This document shows positions 43,852 through 55,452 of a DNA stretch of 64,000 nt, one piece after another (position 1 is the first letter of the stretch; each line of letters begins with the position of its first letter). Made by a program: the position numbers and the translations under genes. The DNA comes from Macrothele yani (lineage: Eukaryota > Arthropoda > Arachnida > Araneae > Macrothelidae), in assembly GCA_039090855.1 (NCBI GenBank), contig CM077027.1, positions 99,298,316 through 99,362,315 on the forward strand. The letters run 5' to 3'. The notes under the pieces were generated by a model, which did not search any database, had not been told where the DNA came from, and worked only from the letters and a program-made list of their open reading frames with translations.

Positions 43852-44261
43852 ATGAAAGAAATACGGAATTACGCCATATAATACAAATTTTGAAGATGAC
43901 AATCCGATTTTTGGCGTAAATGTGACAAGGATGGTAAGTCAGATAATATCCGATAACTTGAAAATTTTTCATCGTCCTGGAGCGGGACTCGAACCCGCGT
44001 CTCCCAGAAAACGCCCGGGTATGCTAACCACTAAACCAAATTGATCGGAAACTTGAAACTTGGTCGTTCTGGGTGGTGTAGTGGTTAGCATACCCGAGCG
44101 TTTTCTGAGAGACGCGGGTTTGAGTCCCGCTCCAGGACGATGAAAATTTTAAAGTTTTCGGATATTATCTGACTTACCATCCTTGTCACATTTATGCCAA
44201 AAATCGGATTGTCATCTTCCAAATTTGTATTACATGGCGTAATCCCATATTTCTTTCATAA
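43852..44261. repeat. Inverted pair of tRNA-bearing repeat E
   Basis: The left arm (about 43852-44033) and right arm (about 44079-44261) are reverse complements over roughly 180 bp with few mismatches, separated by about 45 bp. The left arm's tRNA-like part is cut off at ACCACTAAACC; the right arm's (44066-44138, plus strand) is full length. Together with copy 1 this gives three copies, two direct and one inverted. Confidence 0.9.
44066..44138 (+). other. tRNA-like segment in repeat E, inverted copy
   Basis: 73 nt, same as 43643-43715 but on the plus strand. GTTCTGG pairs with CCAGGAC; box B reads GGTTTGAGTCCC; the T-stem GCGGG/CCCGC is perfect. The anticodon stem has a mismatch. Confidence 0.7.
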
Positions 44262-44262
44262 C

Positions 44263-45667
44263 AAATAATAAGTTTGCAAATATGATTTTACATTGAAAAA
44301 AAGACACTGCAAAAATATTTCCCATTAAAAATACGGCAATAAATAACGTATTTTCCAAAAACTTGAGTAAATGAATGTTTTTTTTTTTTTTTAGCTGATC
44401 CACAGGTGAATGTTTTCTCGGCAATTGAAGTCGTCGCAAATTAATAAATCCATATATTCTGTAAAATATTAGGCTTAATATTTTGCCCAATATATGGTTA
44501 CAAATTTAACCATTAACACTACAAAGGTGATAACTGTAATTACTGAAACTAGAAAGGTAAAACAAAATTATTAGTAATTCATATTAATTTGCATATAGTT
44601 GCGGAAAACATCTGGAGTTGTCTTTATTTCTTCGTCATTAATTTCTTTTACCGGTAGGTGGTGGAGGCTAAGTCCGTTGAGTCCCAATTCCAAGATATTC
44701 GAACATGAACGTCACTAATGGGAAATAATGGTTTAGATGAACTGTTATTTCATCAGCATAAAAAATGCATTCTCTTAGCTCGAACCTTGTATTTACTTTT
44801 CAGTGCTGTTGCTTGGTCCCGTTCATTTCGAAGCCCACTGAGGCACCTGGCTCATCTTTTTTTCCGACTGTGCAAATGATAGAAAGGGGTCAGTGGACAG
44901 GATTGCGATGGAGAGTACTCCCGCTGAGAAAAGTGGAGGGGGAAGGGGTGTCGTAGCACGCGCGTACATTTTCAGCGGCACGAACCGCCACTGGGTAGCA
45001 CTTCACTTACCGGAAAATGGAAATTTTAGGGAAAAAGAAAAGTTCCAAAACGACCAGCAGGAAAACTTTGGCTGGTCATTTGGGGACGTATACATACTTA
45101 GATTAAATATGTAAAACATTTTGGCACAAAACTCAAAACGACTGTGTCAGTGAGCGTGATATTACATTTGCAAATCTGTATCTTAAAGAGATGTATCTGA
45201 ATTAAAAGCAAGCTCTATGATTTTTATATTTTTCTGAAGAACGAATGTACAGAAAATTTTCCCATTTTGTATGAGTTTATGGAAAAACTCCAAACAAATA
45301 CAGTTAAAATTTGTTTTTACAATAAACATGTTGGCAGATGGATACAACGAAAACTATTTTGAAACATATTTTTCATTTGAAATGTAACGAGCAAGTGATA
45401 AAATCTAAATTTGAGGACAAACGTAAAATTCAGGAACCTTCCCAAAGACATCAGATTTTGGCGAACAGTAAACTAATTTCGACGACTGTTCTCAAGAATT
45501 CGGTACCTCTTGTCAGTACTGGGTACGTTAAAAGTTGAATGTTGTAGGCCTACACTGCTATCGTTATTTGATTACCTTTTACTGTTTACAAATTTTGATA
45601 ATCTGAACGTCTTGGCGTATTCTCTCCAAGACATTTTTCACATTGCAATTGTTTTAAATTTGTGAAA
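44263..45667. other. Non-coding, nothing recognised
   Basis: Includes a T run near 44380 and short open frames (44765-45114) lacking motifs. No transposon terminus until the mariner at 45670. Confidence 0.5.
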
Positions 45668-45669
45668 TA

Positions 45670-46977
45670 CACAGCGCGTCAAAGAATTTTTAAGACTGGC
45701 GGTAGATTTCAGCCTACGGTGGCGCCACCAGTGTAATCGCGAATGCGTTATAAACCGTGACCATCTGCTTGCTTTCTGCCAAAAGTACTGCGCAGTTGTT
45801 AAAGTAACTCAAACGAAACGGCCGTTCATTAGAGAAGTAAAATTTTTTCATGTTGAATTATTAAGATGGAACAAAGGGCTGTTATTAAATTTAACGCAAA
45901 ACTTGGTGAAAGTGCCTCGGAAACGTACCAAATGATGAAATAAGTTTACGGTGAGTTTTGTTTAAGTAGATTAAATGTTTTCCTGTGGCACAAACGTTTT
46001 TCGGAAGAGATACGCTGGAAGATGATAAGCATACCGGAAGACCAAGTTCATCTAGGACACCTGAGATTATTGAAAAAGTGCGTGATTTCGTGGCAAACAA
46101 TCGATGTGCGTCACTAAGAATGATGGAAGAGTCTTTAAACATCAACAAAGAAACGATTCGAACCATCCTGCCTGAAGATTTGGGCAAAACAAAAGTCTGT
46201 GCTAAATTTGTTCCACACACGTTAACCATTGAACAAAAATCAAGGAGAAGTGCACATTGCAGAGACATCATTTCAGCTGCTGAAAATGATCCAAACTTCT
46301 TAAAATCGATTGTTACAGGTGATGAAACATGGTGTTTTCAATATGATCCTAAAACAAAGCGACAAAGTGCGGAATGGAAGTCAAAAAACTCACCACAAGC
46401 CAAAAAAACAAGAAAAGTTCCATCGAAAATCAAAACAATGCTCATTACATTCTTCGATAGTAAGGGCATTATCCACAAAGAATTTGTTCCAAGTGGACAA
46501 ACAATTACTGGTGAGTTTTATTTAAATGTTTTGAGGCTTTTGATGGGCAGAATTCTCCGCATTCGTCCAGAATATCGGGATGAAAATAGTTGGGGTTTGT
46601 TGCACGACAATGCACCCAGTCACACCTCACTTCTTGTTCGTAGATTTTTGGCGAAAAATAACGTCTGTGTGTTGAATCATCCACTGTATTCGCCTGATTT
46701 AGCACCCTGCAACTTTTCTTTATTCCCAAAACTTAAAATGACGTTAAAAGGGTGTTATTTTGATGATATTTCGACCATACAAACAGCTTCGACGCGTGCT
46801 TTGGAGGCAATTCCGCAAAGTGAACTGGAACAGGCATTCGAATCATTATTAAATCGCTGTAACAAGTGTATTGAAGCCGGAGGGACTTATTTTGAATAAC
46901 AAACCAAAACAAATTATAATTTCTTGTTTCTATTTCATTTTACAGACCCAGTCTTAAAAATTCTTTGCCACACTGTG
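45670..46977 (+). mobile_element. Mariner-family transposon, complete
   Basis: Left end CACAGCGCGTCAAAGAATTT and right end inverse AAATTCTTTGCCACACTGTG, about 30 bp with three mismatches, flanked by TA at 45668-45669 and 46978-46979; 1308 bp. It has no nested insert and is the most complete mariner in the window. Confidence 0.97.
45866..46899 (+). pseudogene. Mariner transposase, near-complete, third catalytic D to N
   Basis: Starts MEQRAVIKFNAKLGESASET at 45866. A TAA at 45941-45943 follows MMK, and a frameshift lies near 46005 in the WHKRF..LEDDKHTGRP region. The rest is open for over 290 codons: a helix-turn-helix region around MMEESLNINKETIRTIL, the first aspartate in VTGDETWCFQYD, the second in LLHDNAPSHTS, and SPDLAPCN where mariners have SPDLAPxD, 34 residues on. 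The asparagine alone should abolish cleavage. It ends KCIEAGGTYFE at 46899. Confidence 0.93.
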
Positions 46978-47332
46978 TACATCTGAAAAATAAATTAGAA
47001 AAGTTTTTTGGGGGAAACGGAATATTTACAAGACTAGACAAATGTGGAATATGAAAGTAAAGTGGGATAGAAAAAAAAAAGAAACAAGAAATAAATAAAG
47101 AAAGAAGGCTCTCGCGCGCTGGACACTCTTAAAAACAAAAATAAATCTGTTACATTTAATAAAAGAAAAATTTACAGATTTATCTCATACTTTGGGTAAA
47201 GAAAGTAAAACTCGGTTCACAACTTACCCATCAAATTATGTAGTACGTTTTCTCTTTCTTCCATTTCTTTTGGGGTGGGGGATTAAATATCTTTGGAACA
47301 CTACCAAGTTCTAACTGAATTCGATTCCTTTC

Positions 47333-47496
47333 ACCTCCCCGGTGGCGCAGTGGTCAAAGTGCTGGCTTATGAACATTCGTCCTAGTGGTCCCGTGTTCGG
47401 GCCCCGAATGAGGCGTGGGAAGTGTGTTTGTCCTTCGCAACTGGATTGAAACCAGTGGCCCTAAATTAAGGACGGGCGACGGCTTAAAATTTCTAG
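47333..47496 (+). mobile_element. tRNA-derived SINE, family A, 3'-truncated
   Basis: Head TCCCCGGTGGCGCAGTGGTC, a degraded box B, body CCAGTGGCCCTAAATTAAGG and GACGGGCGACGGCTTA; the tail part is missing. Confidence 0.88.
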
Positions 47497-47741
47497 TGCC
47501 ACAATACTCAACGTATTTGGAAATGCACATTTGGTTGGAAGTCATTACGTTTCATTTTACGCAGCCATTCCTTTAACAGTTCCAGCCTTTTCAGAGGAAA
47601 CAAATCCCAGGCAGCACAGCCTTGCAATTTAACGTAGGCCTAACACTGAGTCACCGCATTTTAGGAAGAGAAGACAGTGTTGGGACTACGTTAATTGCAA
47701 GGCTGTGCGATCTAGAATGGAAAATTGTTTCTTCCTCTACG

Positions 47742-47956
47742 GCGTTCCGGTGGTGTAGTGGTCTAAGCTCTGGCTTTTGATCATTCGTCCGAGATGGATC
47801 CGGGTTCGTATTCCGATGAGGCATGGATGTTGTGTTTGTCTTACAGCACTGGCTCTCTCCCTTCCGTGGAACCAGTGATCCTAAATTAGTGACGGGCGAC
47901 TGCTTATAGCCCATTGAGTTGCTCACGGTGGTCTTTAAACCTCCAAACAAACAAAC
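47742..47956 (+). mobile_element. tRNA-derived SINE, family A
   Basis: Head GTTCCGGTGGTGTAGTGGTC, box B GGGTTCGTATTCC, body GGCTCTCTCCCTTCCGTGGA to CTCACGGTGGTCTTTAAACC, and an (AAAC)n tail. Confidence 0.93.
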
Positions 47957-48244
47957 TCTTCCTCTACACGTTTTAGGCCGAAAGATTTGTTTGTATGACC
48001 ATACGTGAGCAAAAGTTAGGCATGCTATTAATAAGCATACGAAAAATCATGACTTCACGAATGTGACTCCTTGTTAAACAGTGGTGAAATGGATGCAAAC
48101 AAATTATTGGTGTGAAACCACCGAGCATCCTTCCTACGATGCAATGTGAGATGAATAAAGTCCGTTGCTTTATTACAAAAAGCTGGTGGAGATTATTTGA
48201 TGCTGATGAAGAAGAGCCAGTGGTGAAAGTAGAGGATCTGTTTT

Positions 48245-48975
48245 CGGGGGAACGCAGTGTTCAGTCTGGGAGAATCTACACAAACACATACGCACACACA
48301 TTTTATACGGCTGTGTGTGTGTGTCTGTGTTCTACACATAAATAGAAAAATAAAAAATATTTTAATGAATAAGAAATAAACCCTAATAAATTTGAAAATC
48401 ACCAAAAAATGTCTATATCTCAAAGCGCAGGTTGCATGCCAGCTCACGGAGTTTCGTTTTTCATAATTGCGTAGTTGGAAGGCATTTGGAATTCACTAAT
48501 AGATTTCTTACCTAAATGTACATAGTATGTATTCAGTTCATCGACATAATGCGGCATCAAAACGACAAGAACTGTACACTCCGATAACTTAAACTTACAG
48601 AAGAACACCTCAGAGGGTATTCCTTTCAAAGTTACCAAAGAAACCGCTGCTGTTAGACATCACTTTAAGCAATTAGAGGTTCCTCTCTTCCCCGGAAGTC
48701 AGTGCAGCCTTGTTCAGCTGCTATGTACCGAATTGTCACTATGATTGAATTTGAATTCGGTATTCTAAAGCTAGCCTGCAGCACTGTTACTAGTTCAAGA
48801 TTCCGCCCAGCAGGATAACGTACAGTACATGGGACAACGCGAAATCAGAACACCATCTACGAGTCTTTAGCTAAGAGTCCGAAGGACAAAGTTAATTTAT
48901 TGTCTCGGTTCACAGCAAGCTCTGAAAACTGCATAATCAGAGAGAGAAAATTTTCAGAGATAAAAATCTTGCTAA
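48245..48975. repeat. Long non-coding repeat D, copy 2
   Basis: Colinear with 22370-23165, including the GGGGGAACGCAGTGTTCAGT start, CACACACATTTTATACGG, GGAGTTTCGTTTTTCATAAT, CAGCTGCTATGTACCGAATT, AGCAGGATAACGTAC and TTTATTGTCTCGGTTC. No conserved open frame. Confidence 0.85.
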
Positions 48976-49353
48976 TAAATAAATAGAAACAAAGAACAAA
49001 TGCCGTTCTGAGTTTACCCCCCCCCCTCCCCCTCTTCTTTTTTTTTATCGTCTCAGCCCTGCCATTTTGCAATCCTAGGATGAACCATGCGTAAGGCATA
49101 TCCAAATGTCCTAAAAAGTGGCATTTTGTAATTTTATTTGTTGGTCTCGTATTCAGCGTTGTAGCGTAAAAGTCTCTTCGACTTCTACGCTGTTTTAACA
49201 CATCAATACACTAGGAAATAGTTCCATAAATGAAAGAAAACCTTAACGGCCAGACGAAACAACAGAAGTCAACTTACGGAAAAACTTTATTCAGGCTGTA
49301 GAAGACACTTCCATCTGAACGATTACATCACAATGTACACAACACACCACACA

Positions 49354-49579
49354 TGGCCGCCCCGGTGGCGCAGTGGTCTAAGGCGCTGGCCTCTGATCAT
49401 TCGTCCGTAAGGGGTCCGGGTTCGAATCCCGGTGAGGCATGGATGTTGTGTTTGTCTTACGGCACTGGCTCTCTCCCTTCCCTGGAACCAGTGACCCTAA
49501 ATTAGGGACGGGCGACTGCTTATAGCCCATTGAGTTGCTCACGGTGGTCGTTAAACCTCCAATCAAAAAAAAAAAAAAA
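49354..49579 (+). mobile_element. tRNA-derived SINE, family A, best-preserved copy
   Basis: Head GCCGCCCCGGTGGCGCAGTG then GTCTAAGGCGCTGGCC, box B GGGTTCGAATCCCGG, body ACCCTAAATTAGGGACGGGC and TGAGTTGCTCACGGTGGTCG, then 20 A residues. This copy is close to what an active source would look like. A small fragment of the same family lies at 50141-50178 on the minus strand. Confidence 0.96.
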
Positions 49580-50644
49580 AAAACACCACACATGATCACA
49601 ACACTCCTTTCAATAATCACCAGTTTATAATACAACGCTCTCGTACAACGCTCTTAATAATCGCTCTCTTCAACGCCCCTAAGCAATCGATCAGTCGTCC
49701 TTTTTATCTCTTGCTCTTATCTTATATCAGGCATACGTCACGTGCATTCAATCTCAATAGTGTTGCCAAACGTATTCGTTTGAAAGAAAAGATATTTCGT
49801 TAAGCGTGAAGAATACTGAGAATAAACTCAAGATTTACAAAGGGAAAGTAACTAAAAAAGGAAAGTTAATCTAGAATATACGTCACAACGTTTAGTTCAA
49901 ATAGTGACTTAGAGTTTGAATTCCTCTATACGTTTTGAGTCAGAGTAGATTTATTGGGCAGAAGGAACTTGGTTCGATGTTGAATCAGATTGCACTTGCT
50001 TCATGTTAGAATCACCACATGGAATTTCATTAAAATCGGGATGTTCCCGCCTTAAAGCTTATACATTCGTTCAAATGTATTTGTGTGAGAACAGGGGAAT
50101 AACCCTCATGAGCATCTTGCTAAATTATAATTGAAGTTTCACTCCTAATTTTGAGCCACTGGTTCCAGGAAAAGGAAAATCAAATGCAGATCCAGTTCAA
50201 AAAAAAAAAAAAAGAAAAAAAAAGGCGTACATACCTTGTACACAATTTGTTCATAAAGCCACCAAAAAAAAAATTTACCACAGGTGAAGTTCAGTGCATT
50301 AACTTATGCAACGATTTTCGAGTTTCTGCCCCAGATTTAAATAATACATGCATGAGATTACAAAAAGATAATTTAGTCCTTGTATTGACTGCATGCTGTT
50401 GTATGGATAGTATATTCGCTTAAATGGATTAATCAAATGAAATTAGTGAAACCTGGTTGAAGTACAACAAATCAGCCGAAAGGGACGGTGTGTTAAATCA
50501 TAAAGTGTGTGCATGGGGGAAGGTACGAAAACCAGTATTTAGGGCAACAGAACATTTGATACGTAAGTTTTTTTTTTCTCCGAAGCCGTCAACAAACTTT
50601 GCCTTTTCGTAATTCGATTTTGCTTGATAAGCGTAGTGAAGTAC

Positions 50645-50675
<31 letters not shown>

Positions 50676-51223
50676 ATTCGAGAGGCTAGAATAAGTCCTA
50701 TCTGTCCAAAATAGGGCGACCCTCCGGGAATTTTTCTGGTGTCCAGGCGGCGGCTAGTGCGTTCCTGATAACGATCTTAGGTTAGGTCTCTTGAAAAATT
50801 TTTAGTACGTGACAAATCTTCTGTACTACTGGCATTGCTCTTTGTTCCGCATGTTTTCAAACAACACGCACACGTAATCATTCTTTTCTTTCCCTTTCCG
50901 TCACTGGCACGTGTTCAAATGTTTCCAAGGGAGAAAAAAAGAAAAGAAAAGAACACTGTAACACATACAACACGAAAACAAAAGAAAATATTTGCTGCTA
51001 GGGTTTTCCTTTCTTTCTTTTATCGAGCACGTACAAAATAGAAAATATCGTCACCTGGTGCGGCTGTGAAACTGACGAATTGAATCTTGACCATAACAGG
51101 GAAATTTCGTCCTTTGAAGATTGCTCTATGCTCTAAATTTGGAGTTAAAATTATGAAGAAAAGGAAAAACATTAGGGGCAATGCTTTTGTTAACGTTCCT
51201 GTATTATGACATAAAAATACAAT
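49580..51223. other. Non-coding, mostly low complexity
   Basis: Contains several A runs, an (AT)n run at 50660 and purine-rich stretches. Apart from the SINE scrap at 50141-50178, nothing was recognised. Confidence 0.5.
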
Positions 51224-51309
51224 TACAGTAGAGGTTCGAAAAACCGAACGTCAAGAATCCGAAACGTCAAAAAACTAAACGTCAAACATCCAAAAAAGCT
51301 CCCTTCCAC

Positions 51310-51344
<35 letters not shown>

Positions 51345-51759
51345 TGTGGTGGTGGAAAGTTTAAGTATAGTCCGTTCATTTTAACTTGACACTTGATGAT
51401 AATAGAATTGCTTAATTTTGGGGATGCAAGCATTTTGGGGGGCGACGTGTCGGAGGTGGAGGTGACTTCCGAAATTCAGAGAAAAAAGGCGAAAACTTCT
51501 CCAGTCACTTGTTCCTTGCGGGGATAAGATTTTACCACCCATTATCACGGCAGTATCACCCCTTGTTTCATTCCTCAGCCCATTGTTCACTGTGAAACGG
51601 GAGGAAAGTACACTCCTTGGCAATCGGAACCAGCTTCTCATGATTGGCAAGTTTTAGAATTTGTACTTTATGTTTAAAAATATCACAGCAGTAGTAAAAA
51701 TGGCAAACATGTTTCGTATTGCATAATAACAAAAAAAATTGTCTTATGTATATATATAT

Positions 51760-52540
51760 GACGTAGTCATTTTTGCAACTACCCCATCAGAGCTGCAGAG
51801 TATGATCCAGGAACTTGCTGACAAGAGTAAAGAAGTGGGATTAAAAATGAACTTTCAGAAGACAAAAGTGATGTTCAATGCTTTTACAAGAAATGAAGAT
51901 TTATCGATTGATGGAGAAAAACTGGAGATAACAGATACGTATGTTTATCTTGGACAGCAGATATCAAGTGAGGGTCACATTGATGAAGAAATTAATCGGC
52001 GTACAAAACTTGCCTGGAGAGCTTTTGGAAGAAACAGCATAATTTTCAAGAGCAATATGCCATTATGTCTTAAAAGAAAAGTGTTTGATCAATGCATCCT
52101 TCCAGTGCTTACGTATGGTGCAGAGACGTGGACCTTAACTAAAAGAGACATACAAAGGCTGCAGACAACTCGAAGTAGCATGGAGAGGTGCATACTTGGT
52201 GTAACCAGGAGAGATAAGAAGAGGAACTCGTGGATCTGAAAAATGACGAGAGTGGAAGACATCATGATCAGAGTTAAATCCCTGAAATGGCAATGGGCTG
52301 GACATACTGCCAGAAGGACAGACCATAGATGGACAGCCGAAATTTTAGATTGGATTCTAAGGGACAGGAAAAGACCCAGAAAAAGACCACATGGGAGATG
52401 GGTGGATGAAATCCGAAAATATGCGGGAGTGACATGGAGGAGACTGGCACAAGACAGACCGTTGTGGAGGAAACTTGGGGAGACCTTCGTCCAGCAGTGG
52501 ATTGATAATGGTTGACAATGATGATGATGATGATGATATT
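51760..52540 (+). pseudogene. RTE-clade LINE, 5'-truncated C-terminal end
   Basis: Begins directly after a (TA)n run with DVVIFATTPSELQSMIQELA, the second half of the polymerase box (FADD) and beyond. It continues with NFQKTKVMFNAF, YVYLGQQISSEGHIDEEINR, LPVLTYGAETWTLTKRDIQR, a TGA at 52237-52239, then WQWAGHTARRTDHRW and PHGRWVDEIRKYAGVTW, ending FVQQWIDNG at 52515. A (GAT)n tail follows, the usual 3' end of RTE elements. Typical target-primed truncation; only one internal stop, so fairly young. Confidence 0.9.
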
Positions 52541-52542
52541 TG

Positions 52543-52713
52543 AAACTACAAAGTAGAGACTGAAACAAAAAATTATTATTTAACAAGGACAAAAGCTACA
52601 AAGTTCTATTATTTTATTTTTTTACTCATGCCTGTTGGGTTTTGAGGTTTTCTTTGTAGTTTTTGTCCTTGTTAAATAATAATTATTTTGTTTCAGTCTC
52701 TACTTTGTAGTTT
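52543..52713. repeat. Inverted repeat, 61-62 bp arms
   Basis: Arms 52543-52603 and 52652-52713 (AAACTACAAAGTAGAGACTG and its inverse CAGTCTCTACTTTGTAGTTT) pair with few mismatches around a 48-bp spacer. It lies directly after the RTE tail inside the Tigger-like element. Confidence 0.9.
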
Positions 52714-53122
52714 GTGATTGCTGAATATTCATCACTGCTGCGCTGCGCGTCATGATATTCAGATTGTATGTTAAACAAATTTGGTTTAATATTTGGTTGT
52801 AAATTTTGTCTTTAACTCTGCTCTTGGGTATAAATTTTTCTATACAGTTGCTTATTTTTGGTACATGTATTTGGATAATATAATGTAGAAATGTTAGTGT
52901 ATTTGTATTTTGTTTTCATGTTCAATAATCCGAACACATCGAAAATCCGAACTACCAGTGGTCCCAATTAGTTCGGATTTCCGACGCTCTACTGTATTTC
53001 AAAGATGTTACTTAATTTCGCGTTCTATATTAATATGACGTAAGAAAAAGTGGAAGGCATGAAATTTTATTTCAATGTTTGTAAGGTGCGTCTATGACTA
53101 AACAGAATGAGAAAGCATAATT

Positions 53123-53470
53123 ATACTGCTGTCTGTTGAATATGCCACGCCAAGAAAGACCTGAGATATTGAAGTGAGATTTATAAAGGTACATTACTTA
53201 TGATACGAGACGTGGGTGATTAGAAGTACAGGCCTGTAAGTGATATGGAACACACAATACTCAATACCTTGGGTACACACCACGAGCGGCGATGACGACT
53301 CGTACGCAGCGTTGCACCGATTGAAAGAGGTTCTGGAAGTCACACAGCGGAAGGTCTCTCTATAGCTGTCTCGATTCGTATCCAAAGTTCATCTTGGGTA
53401 TCTGGCGGAGGATCCTGACAGACCAGGCGTTGAGCGACAAAATCCCACACTGAGTGGCGTACCTGAAATC
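53123..53470 (-). mobile_element. Tc1 3' end fragment (family G-like)
   Basis: Starts with a terminus-like ACTGCTGTCTGTTGAATATG. The minus strand reads CQDPPPDTQDELWIRIETAI, the C-terminal region of a Tc1 transposase. Aligns with 42455-42741. The catalytic part is missing. Confidence 0.75.
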
Positions 53471-54025
53471 CTCCCCCCCCCCCTCGCAAAAAAATATCTC
53501 CGATACCCTTTGGTAAGAATCTATTTTCTCTCAATTAATGAAACTTTAAATTCCATATTGTTAATTAAGTACTTCGGGCGTTTTAATAATTCAAATTCTT
53601 CGGAACCTATAAGTAGTATTTTTCGTAAAACCCAAATCGTTACACTTTATTCTGTGTAACACAAATGTACGCGCTGTAATTAAAATGATTGTCCTAGTTT
53701 TATACCAATACAAAGTATTACAAAACACTTTCTCCGAAGTTAATCTTATTCTTTAAAGAACTAAGGCCACCCTCTTTGAAATGCCTCACGATCACACATG
53801 CAAAACTCGTAACGGCCGTGTAACAGTGTCGAAAGACCTTTTCTGATTCATACGAAAATACAGAACACAAGTAAGCAAATAAAAAAGTTGTAACTAAGAA
53901 TTGTGGCACAGGAACAGTAATGTTATAAAGATTTTTTCTTTCCGTAGAAGTGAGAAAATGGATCAGGTTCTCTCAAATTCACAAGAAAAAACTATCCGCG
54001 ACAGAACAGTAAAATCACTTAAAAT
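53471..54025. other. Non-coding, nothing recognised
   Basis: A C run (53466-53482) then AT-rich sequence. No gene or repeat was recognised. Confidence 0.5.
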
Positions 54026-54027
54026 TA

Positions 54028-55383
54028 CACTGCTGGCCACCCAAAAAGCAACACCAAGAAGGACACGAGATAGCATAGCCAGATTTACTGGACACATAAC
54101 AACAGATACAAAGATGAAACGATTGAGCTTACAGGCCCGTGCGACTTGCGGAACACGCAGATATCAATAGTTCGTGTGGCCCCCATGGCTGGCAATAACG
54201 GCCGCTGCACGCCGCGGCATCGTACGAAAGAGGCTTTGGATGTGGGCTTGAGGTATGTCGGTCCAGGCTGCTTCCACACGTTGCCACAGTTCATCAGGCG
54301 TAGCCGGGGGTGGTGCGTGCCGGGCCACTCGGTTGCCGATCAGCGACCAGACGTGTTCGATGGGCAACATATCGGGAGAACAGACGGGCCACGGCAGCAG
54401 TGACACCTGGTGGGCCGTGAAGAATTGTTGCACGATGCGTGCCACGTGCGAACGCGCATTGTCCTGTTGAAACGTGGCCGTTGGTAGGTCATGCAGGTAA
54501 GAGAGGACTACAGGTTCCAAAACGTCGGAGATGTAGCGGTGGTTGTTGAGTGTACCGGCGATGCGTACCAGAGGGGTGCGGGTGTCATATCCAATTGCTC
54601 CCCAAACCCTAACGCCAGGTGACGGACCGGTATGGCGATGCATAATGCAGGCGTCATACAGTCTCTCGCCACAGTTCCGCCACACGCGGATCCGACCATC
54701 GTGGTGTTGCAGGCAGAAGCGGGATTCGTCGGAGAAGACAATGTCGTGCCATTCCGTAGTCCAGGTGCGGCGTTCAACGGCTCACTGCCGCCGCGCTCGC
54801 CGGTGGTGTAACGTCACGTCGAACGGTACCCGCTGACACAGGTTGTTGCGCAACACACCCTTATTCCTGCGCTAACGTTCGTGATGTGGCGGTGCGAGCC
54901 GTCAATGCCCGCAGCACAACACGCCGGTCCTCTCGTTCAGTGGTGTGCCGCGGCTGCGGCAATCGCTCACGTCGGTCCGCCCGTCCCTCCTGCACCCACC
55001 GAATCCATACTCGCCTCACTGTGACTGGATGTCGTCCCACACAGGCGCCGATGTCTCGGTACGATAAACTGCTGTCGCGATAAGCCACTATTCGTCCTCT
55101 GTCGAACTCCGAAGCGTGCTGGAATGACTGTCGTATTCTGCGACGAGGCATCAGGAAGCTTCCCACGCACAGGTCCTGCAGCACAACACACTTCCACTAC
55201 TTACACCCCGTCTTCTGTGCACCCTTCTTATAGTGATTCTCGGTGGCGTGCCGGGCGCACATGATTTGCATATGCCCTGCAATGCTAATCGTTTACATGT
55301 CCTCTCGCGGGCGACGCATGCTGCGAATTTCAGGCCGATCGGATGCTTCCTTCTTGGTGTTGCATTTTTGGTGGCCAGCAATG
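54028..55383 (-). mobile_element. Tc1-family transposon, family G copy 2
   Basis: Left end CACTGCTGGCCACCCAAAAA and right end inverse TTTTTGGTGGCCAGCAATG, with TA at 54026-54027 and 55384-55385; 1356 bp. The 52-bp shortfall against 37673-39080 is a single internal deletion near 54818. Confidence 0.95.
54164..55151 (-). pseudogene. Tc1 transposase relic, family G
   Basis: From 55151: MPRRRIRQSFQHASEFDRGR, LSYRDIGACVGRHPVTVRRV, EDRRVVLRALTARTATSRT. The 52-bp deletion then removes the RARRP hinge and shifts the frame. A TGG-to-TGA change at 54782-54784 adds a stop. The catalytic part reads IVFSDESRFCLQHHDGRI (first aspartate), VWGAIGYDTRTPLVRI, FQQDNARSHVARI (second aspartate) and SPDMLPIEHVWSLIG (glutamate, 34 residues on), ending at 54164. 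The catalytic core is better kept than in the sister copy, and the N-terminal DNA-binding half is open. Confidence 0.92.
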
Positions 55384-55452
55384 TATTTATTCTTGAACAT
55401 AAAAAAAAATACTTGACATAATGTCCCAATGTTCTGCACGTAGTAAAAGTCT

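Larger units (their letters stand above)
51226..52994. mobile_element. Tigger/pogo-like non-autonomous element with nested inserts
   Basis: Left end CAGTAGAGGTTCGAAAAACC and right end inverse GGATTTCCGACGCTCTACTG, flanked by TA at 51224-51225 and 52995-52996. The termini and the repeated CCGAAC words match Tigger-type elements of the pogo group. No transposase is present. The RTE fragment (51760-52540) and a foldback (52543-52713) lie inside. Confidence 0.8.

Noticed and set aside
44765..45114. Two overlapping plus-strand frames as a small host gene
   Set aside because: No start context, family motif, signal or splice signal; composition is that of the surrounding non-coding DNA.
40780..51760. 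One RTE copy split into 40.8 and 51.8 kb pieces
   Set aside because: The pieces do not overlap, have unrelated flanks and sit in different host elements; they are better read as two separate truncated insertions.
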